Assembly: GCA_963798865.1 (NCBI GenBank)
Contig: CAWCVZ010000008.1
Coordinates: 31,856-95,855, forward strand
Direction of reading: 5' to 3'
Length of the DNA: 64,000 nt
Source of the DNA: RBG-16-34-14 sp963798865
Lineage (GTDB): Bacteria; Bacteroidota; Ignavibacteria; Ignavibacteriales; Ignavibacteriaceae
A program made the position numbers and the translations under genes. Within the stretch, counting starts at the first letter, position 1. Every line of letters begins with the position of its first letter. Shown here one piece after another: positions 43,392-54,481 of the stretch. The notes beneath the pieces are model-generated. The model saw nothing but the letters and a program-made list of their open reading frames with translations, searched no databases and was not told the DNA's origin.

Positions 43392-43608
43392 ATAAAGAGC
43401 AATGGGATTATATTTATCATTAGAAAGTTTTAGTAAGTGTTCAGGTCATATTAATCAAAACTTAAAATAACAAATTTAATTAGTTGAATAGACTTCATAT
43501 TTCAATGAGAATTTGGTTATTAGTCAATATTTTTTTAATAAAATACATTTAATATAAATAAAAATTATTATTTAAATATTACATTTAATAATGGTGGAAG
43601 AATAAAAA

Positions 43609-43986
43609 TTGATTCCCCAAAATCGTATAGTAAATAATTCTATTGAAGCTTTTGCTGATGCCTCAATCTTCTCCAAGGATTCAATTCTTAAATGTCTTTA
43701 TTGGTATTCAGATAAATTCAGATGTTCATGTGAACTGATTGATACTAAATATTATAAAATATCTTTAGAACCCAATTCCAATCTTAAATTATAGATGGAT
43801 GATTTAAATAAATATCTCCAGAAATTGGAGAGAGATTTAATAGATTTTAATCTTAGGGATATTATTACGAAAGAAACACAAAACATTCGGGATTTACTTA
43901 TAGCAAAAGCATTTTCACATTTCAATACCGAAGAAACTCCACCTGGTGAGTATTCTGATCCCAGTTGGGAAAACAAAAGTGGATAG
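43609..43986 (+). CDS. hxsD: His-Xaa-Ser system protein HxsD (in-frame stop at 43792)
   Basis: HxsD is a small protein always found with the radical SAM pair HxsB/HxsC. The frame from TTG 43609 reads IVNNSIEAFADASIFSKDSI and CLYWYSDKFRCSCELIDT, meets a TAG at 43792-43794, and continues in the same frame as DDLNKYLQKLERDLIDFNLRD, then IRDLLIAKAFSHF and TPPGEYSDP. The family's LLNDYxLRE-type signature is seen as LIDFNLRDI. The two halves together have the usual length of about 125 residues, so the stop splits one gene. An ATG follows the stop directly, so reinitiation is possible. The next gene starts three bases after its end. Confidence 0.75.
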
Positions 43987-43989
43987 AGA

Positions 43990-45475
43990 ATGAAAGAAGT
44001 AAGTAGAAAATTCAAATCCTTTGAAACTTACAATAATGTAAATGGTGATTATTACTTATTACCTTTTAAATTCCACAGATTAAATGATAATCAGGAAATA
44101 CTTGTTAATGAAGTTGGTGATTATAAAATCGTTCCAACAGGTACTGTTGAGCGAATCGTTTATAGAAAATTAAATTCAGAAATTGATGCAGATTTATATG
44201 CGGATTTAATCTCTGGTTTTTTCATTTCTGAAACTCCCATTCCTCCCTTAATAGATATTCTTGCCACACGATACAGAACTAAAAAATCATTCCTTGAATA
44301 TTTTACCGGGCTTCATATTTTTGTGATGACACTTCGTTGTGAACATAGTTGCCATTATTGCCAGGTTTCAAGAGTCTCTCAGGATAGGAATACATATGAT
44401 ATGTCAATAAAACATATTGACAAGGGAATAGAAATGATGATGAAATCTCCAAATCCAAATCTAACAATGGAATTTCAGGGTGGAGAGAGCTTATTGGTAT
44501 TTCCAAATATTCAATATGCTGTTGAAAAAACTGAAAGACTGGCAGCATTGCATAATAAGAATATTACTTTTGTGTTGTGTACAAATTTAGCATTGGTGAA
44601 CGAAGAGGTATTAGAGTATTGTAAAGAACATAAAATTTTAATATCAACTTCTTTAGATGGTCCTGAGTTCATTCACAACTCGAATAGAAGAAGACCAGGG
44701 AACGATAGTTATGAGGTAACCATTAAAGGAATCAATCTTTGTAAAGAAATATTGGGATTTGATAAAGTATCTGCCTTAATGACAACGAGTCCTTTATCTT
44801 TACAGTATCCAGTTGAGATTGTTGAAGAATATTTTAATCAGGGATTCAGAAATATATTCCTTCGTCCAATTAGTCCGTATGGATATGCAAAGAAAAATTA
44901 TTTGACTCAAAGATTTGAAACAGAAAAGTTCCTCGAATTCTATAAAATCGCACTGGATAAAATTCTTAGAATATAACTTCGCCGGTGAAATTTTTATTGA
45001 AGATTATGCCAAAATAATTCTTGAAAAAATACTCACTCCTTTCCCCATAGGGTATGTCGATTTAATGTCTCCAGCAGGAGTAATTAATAATGTTATCGTT
45101 TTTAATTATGATGGAAAAGTATATGCATCAGATGAATCAAGGATGCTTGCAGAAATGAATGATTTTACTTTTCAACTTGGTGATTTGGATTCAAATACCT
45201 ATGAAGAAATTTTTTATGGAACAAAAGCACAGGAGATAGCTCAATACTGGTCTAACGAATCTCTTGCAGGTTGTTCTGAATGTGGTTTTCAGGTGTATTG
45301 CGGTGCAGATCCTGTGAGATATCATGCTACGCAAGAAGATATGTATGGCTATAGACCCTCAAGTGGTCATTGCGTGAAAAATATGGAGATAATTAGATAC
45401 TTAATTGAGTTAATGTCGGAAGATAAAAATATAGAAAAAATTTTTAGAAATTGGGTCTCACCTCCACTATCATAG
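43990..45475 (+). CDS. hxsB: His-Xaa-Ser system radical SAM maturase HxsB (one frameshift)
   Basis: Radical SAM enzyme with a SPASM-type C-terminus. The cluster motif is RCEHSCHYCQVSR (Cx3Cx2C) near residue 118, followed by MEFQGGESLL and ISTSLDGPEFIHNSNR, standard for peptide-modifying members. The frame shifts at about 44,960 and continues as NFAGEIFIEDYAKIILEKIL, VNDGKVYASDE-type strand (NYDGKVYASDESRM) and the auxiliary cluster region AGCSECGFQVYCGADPVRYH to 45475. Restored length is about 490 residues. It is expected to modify the His-Xaa-Ser repeats of HxsA together with HxsC. Confidence 0.85.
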
Positions 45476-45478
45476 AAA

Positions 45479-46651
45479 ATGAGATTACAAGTAAAAGGTA
45501 ACGCATATAATATTATCAAACACAATCGTTGGGAGAGTAACACGAAATAAGGAAAATTATTCATAAAGAAAATATCCTTGTACTAGAAAATGATAATCTC
45601 GAAAAGCTAACAAATAATTTTTCAGCTTATGTAACCACTTCAAATGATAATTAATTATTATTCATAACCATTCAGTTGTATCATCTGTCCCTGATCTATC
45701 TCACCTAATGGATGGTGATATAGTGAGCCTTGATAATCTAGGGAATATAAACACACTCTATAGAATTAATTCTTTTCACAATAGTCTTTTGGTTACTGAA
45801 AGGTGTAATAGTAATTGTCTTAATGTGTTCACAACCTCCCAAAGATAGAGATGATATGGAGTATCTTTTTGATATTCATAGAAAATTAATACCTTTAATT
45901 CCTAAAGACTGTCCTGAGTTAGGAATAACAGGTGGTGAACCAACGTTAATGGGAGAAAAATTTTATGAGCTTATTGAGTTATTAAAACTTGAATTACCAG
46001 ATACGAATATTCATATTCTCACAAATGGCAGATCATTTGCGTGGATTGAAAATGCAAAGAAAATGTCATTGGTAGATCATAAAAAAGTTATGCTTAGGAA
46101 TTCCGCTTTACTCAGATTACTATGCTTCGCATGATTATATCGTACAGGCTGAAAATGCATTTTCTCAAACAGTTATAGGAATTCATAACTTAGCAAGATA
46201 TAATCAAAGAATTGAAATTCGAATTGTCCTTCATAAACTAACAATTCCACGATTAGTAAAACTTGCAGAATATATATATAGAAATTTTCCTTTTGCTGAG
46301 CACGTTACCTTTATGGGATTAGAAAACACAGGATACACTCCCTATAACTTTGAGAAGCTCTGGATTGACCCGGTTGATTATATGAAGGAATTAAATGAAG
46401 CTGTTTCATATCTCGATTCATTTGGAATGAACGTGTCTATATACAATTTACAATTATGTATTCTTCCCCAAAACCTGTGGAAGTTTGCAAGAAAATCTAT
46501 CTCAGACTGGAAAAATATTTATATTGATGAATGTACAGATTGCTCTGAAAAGGATAATTGCGGTGGTTTTTTTGCATCTAATCTTAATGCTCATAGCAGA
46601 TATATAAAAGCTATAAATGATAAAGAGCAAGTAGAGAAGCAACAAGAATAA
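45479..46651 (+). CDS. hxsC: His-Xaa-Ser system radical SAM maturase HxsC (several frameshifts)
   Basis: Starts at ATG 45479, three bases after hxsB. Pieces in different frames join to one radical SAM protein: MRLQVKGNAYN, then LSHLMDGDIVSLDNLGNINT, the cluster motif ERCNSNCLMCSQPP (reconstructed by dropping one A near 45,822), ELGITGGEPTLMGEKFYELI, NIHILTNGRSF, then GIPLYSDYYASHDYIVQA and HVTFMGLENTGYTPYNFEKL, and a final CTDCSEKDNCGGFF. At least four shifts are needed. The partner of HxsB; the two enzymes are both required in known Hxs loci. Confidence 0.8.
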
Positions 46652-46724
46652 CTTTTCCTAAGATTTTTATTGCACATTGTTTTAGTATATATTAATTTCA
46701 CATTAAATCTCATTGGAGGGAAAA

Positions 46725-47313
46725 ATGAATGAGAAATTAAAAGCTCTTATAAAAAAAGTCATAATAACTTCGACTGCTGCTCTGAGTGCAGCAACTATTC
46801 AAATTTCAGGGAAGACAGAAACAAAGTACATAACCAAATCAAATCAAAGTGAATTAGTTATACCTGATTTTGAAAAAAAAGATGAAACCCCAAAGTTGAT
46901 TTTACAAACACCAAAAAAAGGTGACTTTACTAGTTTCGTTTCTCACCGATCTCATCGTTCACACAGTTCTCATCAATCCCATTATTCAAGTTATACTCAA
47001 CCTAAACAGGAAAAAGAAAAAAAAGAACCCGTTCCTAAAGAACAAAATACTAAATGAGAATAAAAATCAGAATCAGACCAAAGATAATAAGATGATATTT
47101 GAACTAGGTTCAAGATCACTAGAAAAAGGAATGACAGGAACAGATGTTGTCGAGCTTCAGGATTTATTAAAAAACAAAGGGTACACCATAAAAGTAGATG
47201 GCGAATTTGGCAGTACAACGGAAGAAGCGATTAAGGATTTTCAAAAAAAGAATAATATTGATGTTACCGGGAAAGCAAATGTAGTGACAATCTACTACTT
47301 AAAGAAAAAATAA
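46725..47313 (+). CDS. hxsA: His-Xaa-Ser repeat protein HxsA with peptidoglycan-binding domain (one frameshift)
   Basis: The presumed substrate of the maturases. From ATG 46725 (GGAGGG upstream) it has a signal-like N-terminus (IITSTAALSAATIQIS), and at residues 74-88 five His-Xaa-Ser tripeptides in a row (SHRSHRSHSSHQSHYSS). A Lys/Glu/Pro linker follows; the frame shifts near 47,050 and continues to a PG_binding_1 domain (LEKGMTGTDVVELQDLLKNK, VDGEFGSTTEEAIKDFQKK) ending at 47313. The export signal and peptidoglycan domain place the modified repeat in the periplasm or at the wall. Confidence 0.85.
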
Positions 47314-47328
47314 TGTATCTCTTTTTGA

Positions 47329-48128
47329 GTGACAAATAAGTTTCTATTAATAGCTCTTTTATTTCTTTCCTCATATAAGATAAATTGGGGACAGATTCTT
47401 CCTCTTACGAGGAAGAAAAAAAACTATCCTGTAAAACTCATCTACAGTATTGAATCCGATTCACTAAACAAATTTATTATATATAAAGGGTTTGTCGTTT
47501 ATTATAATGATGATTATCGGATACCTAATTTTACATACTATAGACTAACACCAGAGCAAATAATTGAAAACGGAACCAAAGCAAAAAGAAGAAGCACCTT
47601 TTTTGTCGATGATATCAATTTAAAAAACAAATCAGCTTTAAATATAGATTATAAAGGGAGTGGATATCGATAAGGGACATATGGTTCCTGCGGGAGACTT
47701 TTATTCAAATCAATCATTAAAAGATGAGACATTTGTATTGACAAATATTTGCCCGCAAAATGCTGTTCTTAACAGAGGTATTTGGGCTTCATTAGAAAAT
47801 TCAATACGAGAAAAAATTATTAAGTTAAATACTGAAGCATATATAATCACGGGCTCAATTTTTTCATCTGACAGTATTCATACAATTGGAATTGATAAAG
47901 TAGGCGTTCCTGATTATTTCTATAAGATTATGTTATATACCCGAGAAAATCTGAGATGTATGCATTTATGTTTGATAATTCAGTTTATAGATTCCTGGGT
48001 TCTATTGAAGATTTTCAGGTTACCGTAAATGATATTGAGATAATAACTCATGAAGAATTTCTTTGATCGTTCTGAATGATGGTATTGAAGAAACTCTTGA
48101 ATCGAAAATAATTCCATTTGAAAAGTGA
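47329..48128 (+). CDS. Exported DNA/RNA non-specific endonuclease (frameshifted)
   Basis: Signal peptide (FLLIALLFLSSYKINWG) after a GTG start, then a NUC-family nuclease: NFTYYRLTPEQI, the catalytic DKGHMVPAGDFYSN (usually DRGH, the His being the general base) and TNICPQNAVLNRGIWASLEN, whose Asn binds the Mg ion. Shifts at about 47,665, 47,970 and 48,080 break the frame; after them it continues MYAFMFDNSVYRFLG and NDGIEETLESKIIPFEK. Such nucleases scavenge nucleic acid or serve as toxins. The usual Arg of DRGH is Lys here. Confidence 0.75.
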
Positions 48129-50162
48129 TTATAAAATCTTTTCATCGATTATATCATTTAATCTTCTTCTTATAGCTGTAATTATAGCCAACCCATTTGT
48201 CTTTTATATCTTATTTCAGAATCTCTTTGTAGTCATAGGAGTTTTTATTTTTGTAACCACCTCAATCTTTATTTCCTGGAAATATCAGAGACATAGAAAG
48301 TGGATTTTAGTATATGTTATTAATTTCTTTGCTCTGATTTCTATATTCATCCACTTTGAAGTTGTGTTTAGATATGTATTCACGGATTATATAATTGAAG
48401 ATTTATATGAACTAGGATCTGGTTTTTATTTTAATAAACCGAACCTAAACCAATATCTTGAGGATAAAGAGTATAGAGTCTCTGTATAGAACAAATAAAC
48501 AAGGGTTTCGGATAAATGAAATTACAAACAGCGAAAAAGATAATTCGAAGTGTGATTGGCTTATTCTTGGGTGACTCATACACTCAAGGTGCACAGGTTA
48601 ATTTTGAAGATTTATTTACTTCGATTCTATATAGAGATTTTCCTGATAAAATAATAATCAATGCTGGTGTCAGTGGATTCGGTCTTCCTGAAATTTATGA
48701 TTATTATAAAGAAGAAGGCAAGAAGCTGAATCCTAAAGTTGTGTTCGTGCAAATTTGTAACTTCAATGATTTTATGAATGTTGAAGAGAGACAAATTTTA
48801 CTAGTTGATTATATAATGCACTATTCAGATTTAGCAAGATTTCTACTATATAATTTTAGGTATCAACAACCTGCTGAATTACCTCTTGGTAGATGGACTG
48901 AACCATTCTATAAAACTTCTAAGCAAAATGCAGATTATAATATTTTTTATAAAGAAACTTCAGATAAGAAACAAAATGATCTTATAAATTTTAAACAATA
49001 TTTAATTCAATTAAATAATGAAGTAAAAAAAAATGGAGCCGAATTGGTAGTATTTCAGATACCTACTAAAGAGCAAGTATATTTTAAATATTTTGATGAA
49101 GTTATTTCCGGTTTTCATATCGATGTACATAAATTAGATATGTCCTTTCCAAATAGATTCCTCAAGAATCTGACTGAATCACTAGATATTAAATATATTG
49201 ATCTTTATGAAGGATATTCCAAATCAGAGCATCAGGTTTTTTTTGATTATGATGAACATTTAAGCCTTGAAGGCCATAAAGTGACAGCTAAGATTCTGTC
49301 GAATTTCATTAAGCAAAATTATGGTAGATCAAATTTTACAATAGAAAGTAGTGGCTATTATGGAGAGCGATATCCAAGTTGTTCGTCAGATGGTAGATAT
49401 ATTTACTTCCAATCATTACGACATAATAACTTTGAAATTTTCAGAACTCCAGATGACTTTAATTCATTTGAACGATATAACAGTGAATGATGTTGATGAA
49501 ATTCATCCGTCTGTTTCCCCAGATAATAGTAGTATAGTTTTTACCGAAGGTAATCAGGCATCTAATAAAACAAAAGATAATTCTAATGAATTTATCTACA
49601 GGGATAAGAACTGATATTACTAAGGGTCCAAATGAATATGGTGCTATTCCAACTTTTAATTCTGATGGTACTAAAATAACCTATGCGAGATGGTTTTACA
49701 ATAATCAATCTAAAACATATTCAAATCCTGAAATTGTAATTAAAAATTTACTTACTGAAAAAATTGAGGTGGTTATTGATGATCAATATGAAAATTGGAG
49801 ACCCGTTTTTTCACCTAATAATAACTCAATAGTTTTTATTTCCAAAGAGAATGGAAATTTTGATCTATTCCTATATGATATTACAGTCAAAAAAATTATC
49901 TCAGTTAACGAATACATCATATGATGAATGGGATCCTAAGATTCTCACCAAAGGGAGATAAAATAGTATATGCTGCTAAGCCCGGAGAATCCTGGGATTT
50001 ATTTGAAGTATAATTTAAGTGACATACATCCAAGCAATTGACGAAAACAAATGGAGATGATTGGGATCCTTATTATTGTGTAATGACAATAAAATAATTT
50101 TTGCTGGTGAGTATGGATTTATTGGTGGAATTTACTCATTGAATTTAATTGAGAATAAGTAA
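48118..50162 (+). CDS. Membrane-anchored SGNH hydrolase with TolB-like propeller (frameshifted)
   Basis: Three joined parts. First, 48118-48490 encodes three membrane helices (ISFNLLLIAVIIANPFVFYI and others). Then an SGNH/GDSL esterase: WLILGDSYTQGAQV carries the Ser nucleophile (frame joins at about 48,565), INAGVSGFG the Gly block, VQICNFNDF the Asn block and DYDEHLSLEGH the Asp-His pair. From about 49,350 a TolB/WD40-like propeller follows in shifted frames (YPSCSSDGRYIYFQSLRHNN, IHPSVSPDNSSIVFTEGNQ, WRPVFSPNNNSIVFISKENG) to 50162. It adjoins an MBOAT gene, so it likely takes part in surface polysaccharide O-acetylation. Confidence 0.7.
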
Positions 50163-50173
50163 AGAGTAGTACA

Positions 50174-51623
50174 TTGCTATTCAATTCATTCTGCATTTAT
50201 TATTTTCCTTTGCATAGTAATTCCAGTTTATTTTCTTCTACCACTTTCATTTAAAAAGTATCTGTTTTATTAGCCTCGAGTTATTTCTTTTATGCTTTTT
50301 GGAATATTGAACTAACATTTTTACTTATTGGTTATACTTTATCCACTTATTTCTTTGTAATATGCATTTAGTAATAGTGATAATCAAAAATTTAAAAGAA
50401 AATACTTTATCGTTTGCATTGTTATCAACATACTTTTTCTATTTGTCTTTAAATATTTAATATTTTTTTCAGAATCTCTAAACTCTCTTTCATATTACTT
50501 CTTTCAAAATAAACCGTTCCCGAATTAAAATATTATTACCTATAGGCATCTCCTTTCACATTCTTCAATCAATAGGATATGCTGTGGATGTATATAAAGG
50601 TAAATTTCAAGCTGAAAAGAATATTATTACCTATGCTCTTTTTATTTCATTCTTTCCGCAACTTCTTGCCGGACCAATTGAAAGAGCTAAACAATTTAAT
50701 CCCGCAATTGCAATCATTTAAGAATTTCAATATTGAAAGTTTTTTAATTTCATTAAAAAGAATTCTCTGGGGATTTTTTAAGAAGATAGTTATTGCTGAT
50801 AACCTTGCGATTATTGTTGACCAGGTATATGGGAACCCTAACGACTATAATGGATATACGCTTCTTTTTGCCACATATCTTTTTTCATTTCAAATCTATT
50901 GTGATTTCTCCGGATATGTTGATATTGCATTGGGAGTTGCGCAAATATTTGGGATAAAACTTTCTGAGAATTTCAATTTTCCATATACATCAAAATCTTT
51001 TAAAGAATTCTGGCATAGATGGCATATAACTTTATCAACTTGGTTTAGAGATTACATATATATTCCTTTAGGGGGGAATCAGGTTTCAAAAGTAAATGGA
51101 CTTTCAATATTCTGATTGTCTTTCTGTTAAGCGGATTATGGCATGGTGCAAACTGGACTTTTTTAATATGGGGATTTATTCATGGTTTTTACTTGATCAT
51201 AGAAAATTTTGTGTATTATTTTCTGAACAAAATATTTCCGTCAATAAAAGAATTAATTAATCATTCGTTGATCAGATTTCTTAGAATTATTTTTGTTTTT
51301 AATGCAGTAACATTTGCATGGATATTTTTTAGAGCGGATAGTTTAAATACTTCAGTTCAAATTGTTTCAAAAATATTATCTGATCTTAATGAAATTTTTA
51401 ATCTTCAAATACCTCAATTTGTAGGTGTCAATATTGTAATAATTTTTATATTAATTATTTTTCTTCTGATCATTGATAATAGAAAAGTCATATTCAAATA
51501 TTATAATAGATTATTGAATAGAAATTTTCCATTCCGGATTTGGTTTTAACAGATGTGTTGATAATCGGTTTATTGTTATTTTCTCAAACAGTGGGTAGAA
51601 ATTTTATTTATTTTCAGTTTTAA
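50174..51623 (+). CDS. MBOAT-family O-acyltransferase (frameshifted)
   Basis: Membrane-bound O-acyltransferase of the AlgI/PatA type that passes acyl groups across the membrane for polysaccharide acetylation. The N-terminus starts LLFNSFCIYYF at TTG 50174, then SYFFYAFWNIELTFLLIGYT and LPIGISFHILQSIGYAVDVY in other frames. The clearest block is 50,579-51,115: PQLLAGPIERAKQFNP-type text, YCDFSGYVDIALG and FKEFWHRWHITLSTWFRDYI. The catalytic His lies in LLSGLWHGANWTF at about 51,130. At least four frame breaks. Follows the SGNH gene by 11 bases, the usual MBOAT-SGNH pairing. Confidence 0.8.
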
Positions 51624-51779
51624 TAAAACACAAAGGTTCAATTTAAATGAAAAAATTTATAGCGGCAAAAATATTGGTTTTATTTGAGAAATTTATTTTA
51701 TTAAAATTTGATTTTTATAATATGATAAAAATTAAATGGAATTATTCTAAAACAATCAATATTGAGGGATAAGCTGAGT

Positions 51780-52088
51780 AAAATATCAATAGCTATTATA
51801 AAGAATATGTTGATAATTGTTTTATCCTAAAATGTGCTAGATGTGAAGGAACGGGAAGAGAACCAAGTACTTTTGGAGGATATTCTAAAAAACCATGCGA
51901 GGTCTGTAGGGGTAAAGGTGTAGTTGGTGTACAAATAATTAGCGGAGGACCACCATTTGTATTATGCCGTTGCTGTGAAGGTACAGGAAGAAATCCATCT
52001 TCTTTTGGTGGTTATACCATGACCATGCGATTCTTGCAGCGGTGTAGGGGGGCAGCCAATTAGTGGAGGGATGAAGATCCTAGAATAA
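51780..52088 (+). CDS. CxxCxGxG (DnaJ-type) zinc-finger protein, frameshifted
   Basis: Four CxxCxGxG-like units are readable: LKCARCEGTGREPSTFGGYS, KPCEVCRGKGVVG, VLCRCCEGTGRNPSSFGGY and, after a shift near 52,018, PCDSCSGVGGQPISGG. This is the zinc-binding repeat of DnaJ used as a stand-alone protein. A possible N-terminal part begins at ATG 51647 (KFIAAKILVLFEKFILLKFDF) but is cut by stops at 51,770. The 390 bases after this gene hold only a small fragment ending AWYGKRYSIFAEGLD at 52,315. Confidence 0.6.
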
Positions 52089-52481
52089 ATTTATAAATAA
52101 ACAAACCGTCTCTCAAGTTATTACTCAGCATTCTTCTAATACTTATTATATCTTGCTTTGGTACAATTTAACTTCATCGATATGGAAAGATGATGTAAAA
52201 GAAATAAAGGGAAAAGCTTTTTGTGAATGTTTTTGAACAAGCGGATACGCAATATGCGACGATCAAAGCTTGGTATGGAAAACGTTATTCTATATTTGCT
52301 GAAGGTTTAGATTAGGAAATATGTATCGAGATTAATCGTTTGAAAGATTAATTCATATTTTTTTGAGAAATTATAAATGCAATTAATAAAATAGTTATTA
52401 AGAAATTAAATATCTAATTTTGCTCATCGTTAATAAATTTAATTAATTTATTTTATGTTTAACTAATCATAATTAAATAAT

Positions 52482-52717
52482 ATGCCAAATAATAAATACA
52501 AAATTTTGATTGACCAAAAACCTTTTGAAGTTGAACAACAATTTATAACTGGTGTTCAAATAAAGATTTTAGTTGGAGTCCCCAAAATTATGGAGTATGG
52601 TTAAAAGTACCTGGACCTGAACCCGATAAAGAAATTGGTGACAATGAGCAAGTAGATTTAGCACAACCCGGAAGAGAACATTTTTTTACAGGTGCCAAAA
52701 CTACTACTGAAGGTTAA
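52482..52717 (+). CDS. Ubiquitin-like protein of the multiubiquitin family (one frameshift)
   Basis: From ATG 52482 it reads KYKILIDQKPFEVEQQFITG; after a shift near 52,567 it continues WSPQNYGVWLKVPGPEPDKE, IGDNEQVDLAQPG and EHFFTGAKTTTEG, then stops. The beta-grasp pattern and the closing 'G.E.FfTgkk.tTEG' are those of the prokaryotic multiubiquitin (PF14452-type) proteins. It holds one Ub-like unit and ends in a bare Gly, ready for activation without processing. The stop overlaps the ATG of the E2 gene, and E2, JAB, E1 and DUF6527 genes follow, so this is the modifier of the operon. Confidence 0.8.
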
Positions 52718-53144
52718 TGTTTCTACCTGAATTTGATAGAGAATACCTATCAGAAAAAGGGTTAAATTTTGAAGAAAAAAATTCTGGGGGAAAAGGTTTA
52801 ATAATTAGAAATTTGATTCTTCCTGAAGGAAAGTACAATCATCATTCTTCAGATTTATTGATTCTTATTCCACAAGGTTACCCTGAAGTAAAACCTGATA
52901 TGTGGTATTTTTATCCTTCCATTTTATTAGCTCCGGATAATCATCCTGCTAAACAAACACAGGCTAGCATTAAAATTTTGAAGGAAAGAATTGGCAACGT
53001 TGGTCAAGGCATTATTCTGCTAATGAGTGGCGTGGTGGAATAGACGGTATTCATACCTATTTAATAAAAATGAAACATGCATTCGAAACTGCAGGAACAT
53101 CAGATATACAATCACAATACAACAATCTCAATATAATGAATTAA
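52717..53144 (+). CDS. Prokaryotic E2-like conjugating protein (one frameshift)
   Basis: UBC-fold protein of the Prok-E2_E type. It has FDREYLSEKGLNFEE, LIIRNLILPEGKYNHHSSDL, LILIPQGYPEVKPDMWYFYP and, after a shift at about 52,982, NWQRWSRHYSANEWRGGIDG, IHTYLIKMKHAFE to the stop at 53144. The family's 'W.rWsRH..eWrpG.D.l..hl' end is recognisable. A catalytic Cys is not evident, as in members of this E2 family that use another residue. Start and stop overlap neighbouring genes. Confidence 0.78.
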
Positions 53145-53449
53145 GAAATCATTTATTAAGAGATAGTAATGAAAAGGTCGGTTTTTTAATTTGTGGACGT
53201 TCTTTAGTTGAAGGAGTTGAAGAAAGACTATTATCGAGAAAATTATTCTTATTAAAGGATAATGAACTTAATGAATCAAGTAAATATTCTGTTTCATGGG
53301 ATAATAATCACTTTATTAGAGTCTTAAAAGAAGCTGAGAATAAAGATTTTGCAATTGTTGTCATTCATAACCATCCCTCTGATTTTAATCATTTTTCAAG
53401 AACTGATGATGAGGGTGAGTATAATCTGTTTGAAATTAGCGTTCAATAG
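53090..53449 (+). CDS. JAB/JAMM isopeptidase-like domain
   Basis: The frame contains QSQYNELRNHLLRDSNEKVG, FLICGRSLVEGVEERLLSRK and the metal motif VVIHNHPSDFNHFSRTDDEG, in which the two His and the Asp of the JAMM site are present. In ubiquitin-like operons this domain cleaves the modifier from targets. The frame ends at 53449, but its text continues across a shift as SLIMMPDGSLFGRVW into the E1 gene, so the JAB and E1 domains were probably one fused protein. No good start codon is visible in this frame, which suggests a further indel near the 5' end. Confidence 0.75.
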   Translation, partial: CRNIRYTITIQQSQYNELRNHLLRDSNEKVGFLICGRSLVEGVEERLLSRKLFLLKDNELNESSKYSVSWDNNHFIRVLKEAENKDFAIVVIHNHPSDFNHFSRTDDEGEYNLFEISVQ

Positions 53450-53482
53450 GAATGGAGGTAGTAGCCACATGCTAGTTTAATA

Positions 53483-54481
53483 ATGATGCCTGACGGTTCA
53501 TTATTCGGGAGAGTGTGGAAACCTGATTTAAATCATCAACGTATTGATTTTATCAGAGTGATAGGCAAATCATTATCTTTTTGGTATCCAGAGCGACTCG
53601 AAAATTATGAATCCCCGGAAATTTTTAATAGACAAAAAATAGCTTTTGGTAATTCACTTATTCAAGATCTTTCAAAATTAAGAGTTGCTATTATAGGTGC
53701 TGGTGCAACAGGTTCAGCAACAACTGTTTTACTTACTCGTTTGGGAGTTGGTGAATTATTTATTATTGATAAAGATATTATTGAAGAATCAAATTTAAAT
53801 CGGTTATATGGTGCAAAACTTAGTGATGTTGGTAAAAATAAGGTTGATGTATTAAAAAAATATGTTGATCATTTAGGATTGGGTACAAGAGTTACGATTG
53901 CGAAACAATGGGTAAACAATGTAAAGAGTTTTAATTTATTGAAAAAATGTGATTTAATTTTCGGTTGCACAGATGATAATGCAGGAAGAATTTTGCTTAA
54001 CAGGTTCGCATGTTTTTATTTGACTCCGGTAATAGATATGGGATTGATAATTTCTGTAAAGAGCGATACTCCAGAGATACAAGATTTACAAGGAAGAATT
54101 TCATATCTCTATCCTGGCAGTGACTGTTTGATTACAAAAGGTATCATTAACGTAGACATTGCTTATGCTGAAAACCTTAAAAGGAATGATCCTAAAGACT
54201 ATGAAAAGCTTAAAGAGGAGGCATATGTGATAGGAGAAGGTAATCCAGCTCCGGCAGTTGTTACATTTACAACACAAATTGCTGCTATGGCAGTCAATGA
54301 TTTCCTAAATCGATTACAAAATTTTAATCCACAAAACTTATCACCTCATAAGCTTTTCTTTTTCCATCGAGGAATTGAAATTCATCCCGATAATATTAGT
54401 AATAATGAATGCCGTATTTGTGGGCAACTGAATTACTGGGGCAGAGGGGATATGAGTCCATTACTAGATATGGTAGTCTAA
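53483..54481 (+). CDS. E1-like ThiF-family adenylyltransferase
   Basis: A 332-residue ThiF/MoeB/E1 fold. The nucleotide-binding motif is AIIGAGATGSATTVLLTRLG, followed by FIIDKDIIEESNLNRLYGA (the Asp and Arg that bind ATP), KKCDLIFGCTDDNAGRILLN and an ending with CRICGQ. YPGSDCLIT holds a candidate thioester Cys. The first 45 residues are the end of the JAB fold (MMPDGSLFGRVW). It would adenylate the C-terminal Gly of the Ub-like protein. The DUF6527 gene starts directly after its stop. Confidence 0.88.
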   Translation: MMPDGSLFGRVWKPDLNHQRIDFIRVIGKSLSFWYPERLENYESPEIFNRQKIAFGNSLIQDLSKLRVAIIGAGATGSATTVLLTRLGVGELFIIDKDIIEESNLNRLYGAKLSDVGKNKVDVLKKYVDHLGLGTRVTIAKQWVNNVKSFNLLKKCDLIFGCTDDNAGRILLNRFACFYLTPVIDMGLIISVKSDTPEIQDLQGRISYLYPGSDCLITKGIINVDIAYAENLKRNDPKDYEKLKEEAYVIGEGNPAPAVVTFTTQIAAMAVNDFLNRLQNFNPQNLSPHKLFFFHRGIEIHPDNISNNECRICGQLNYWGRGDMSPLLDMVV

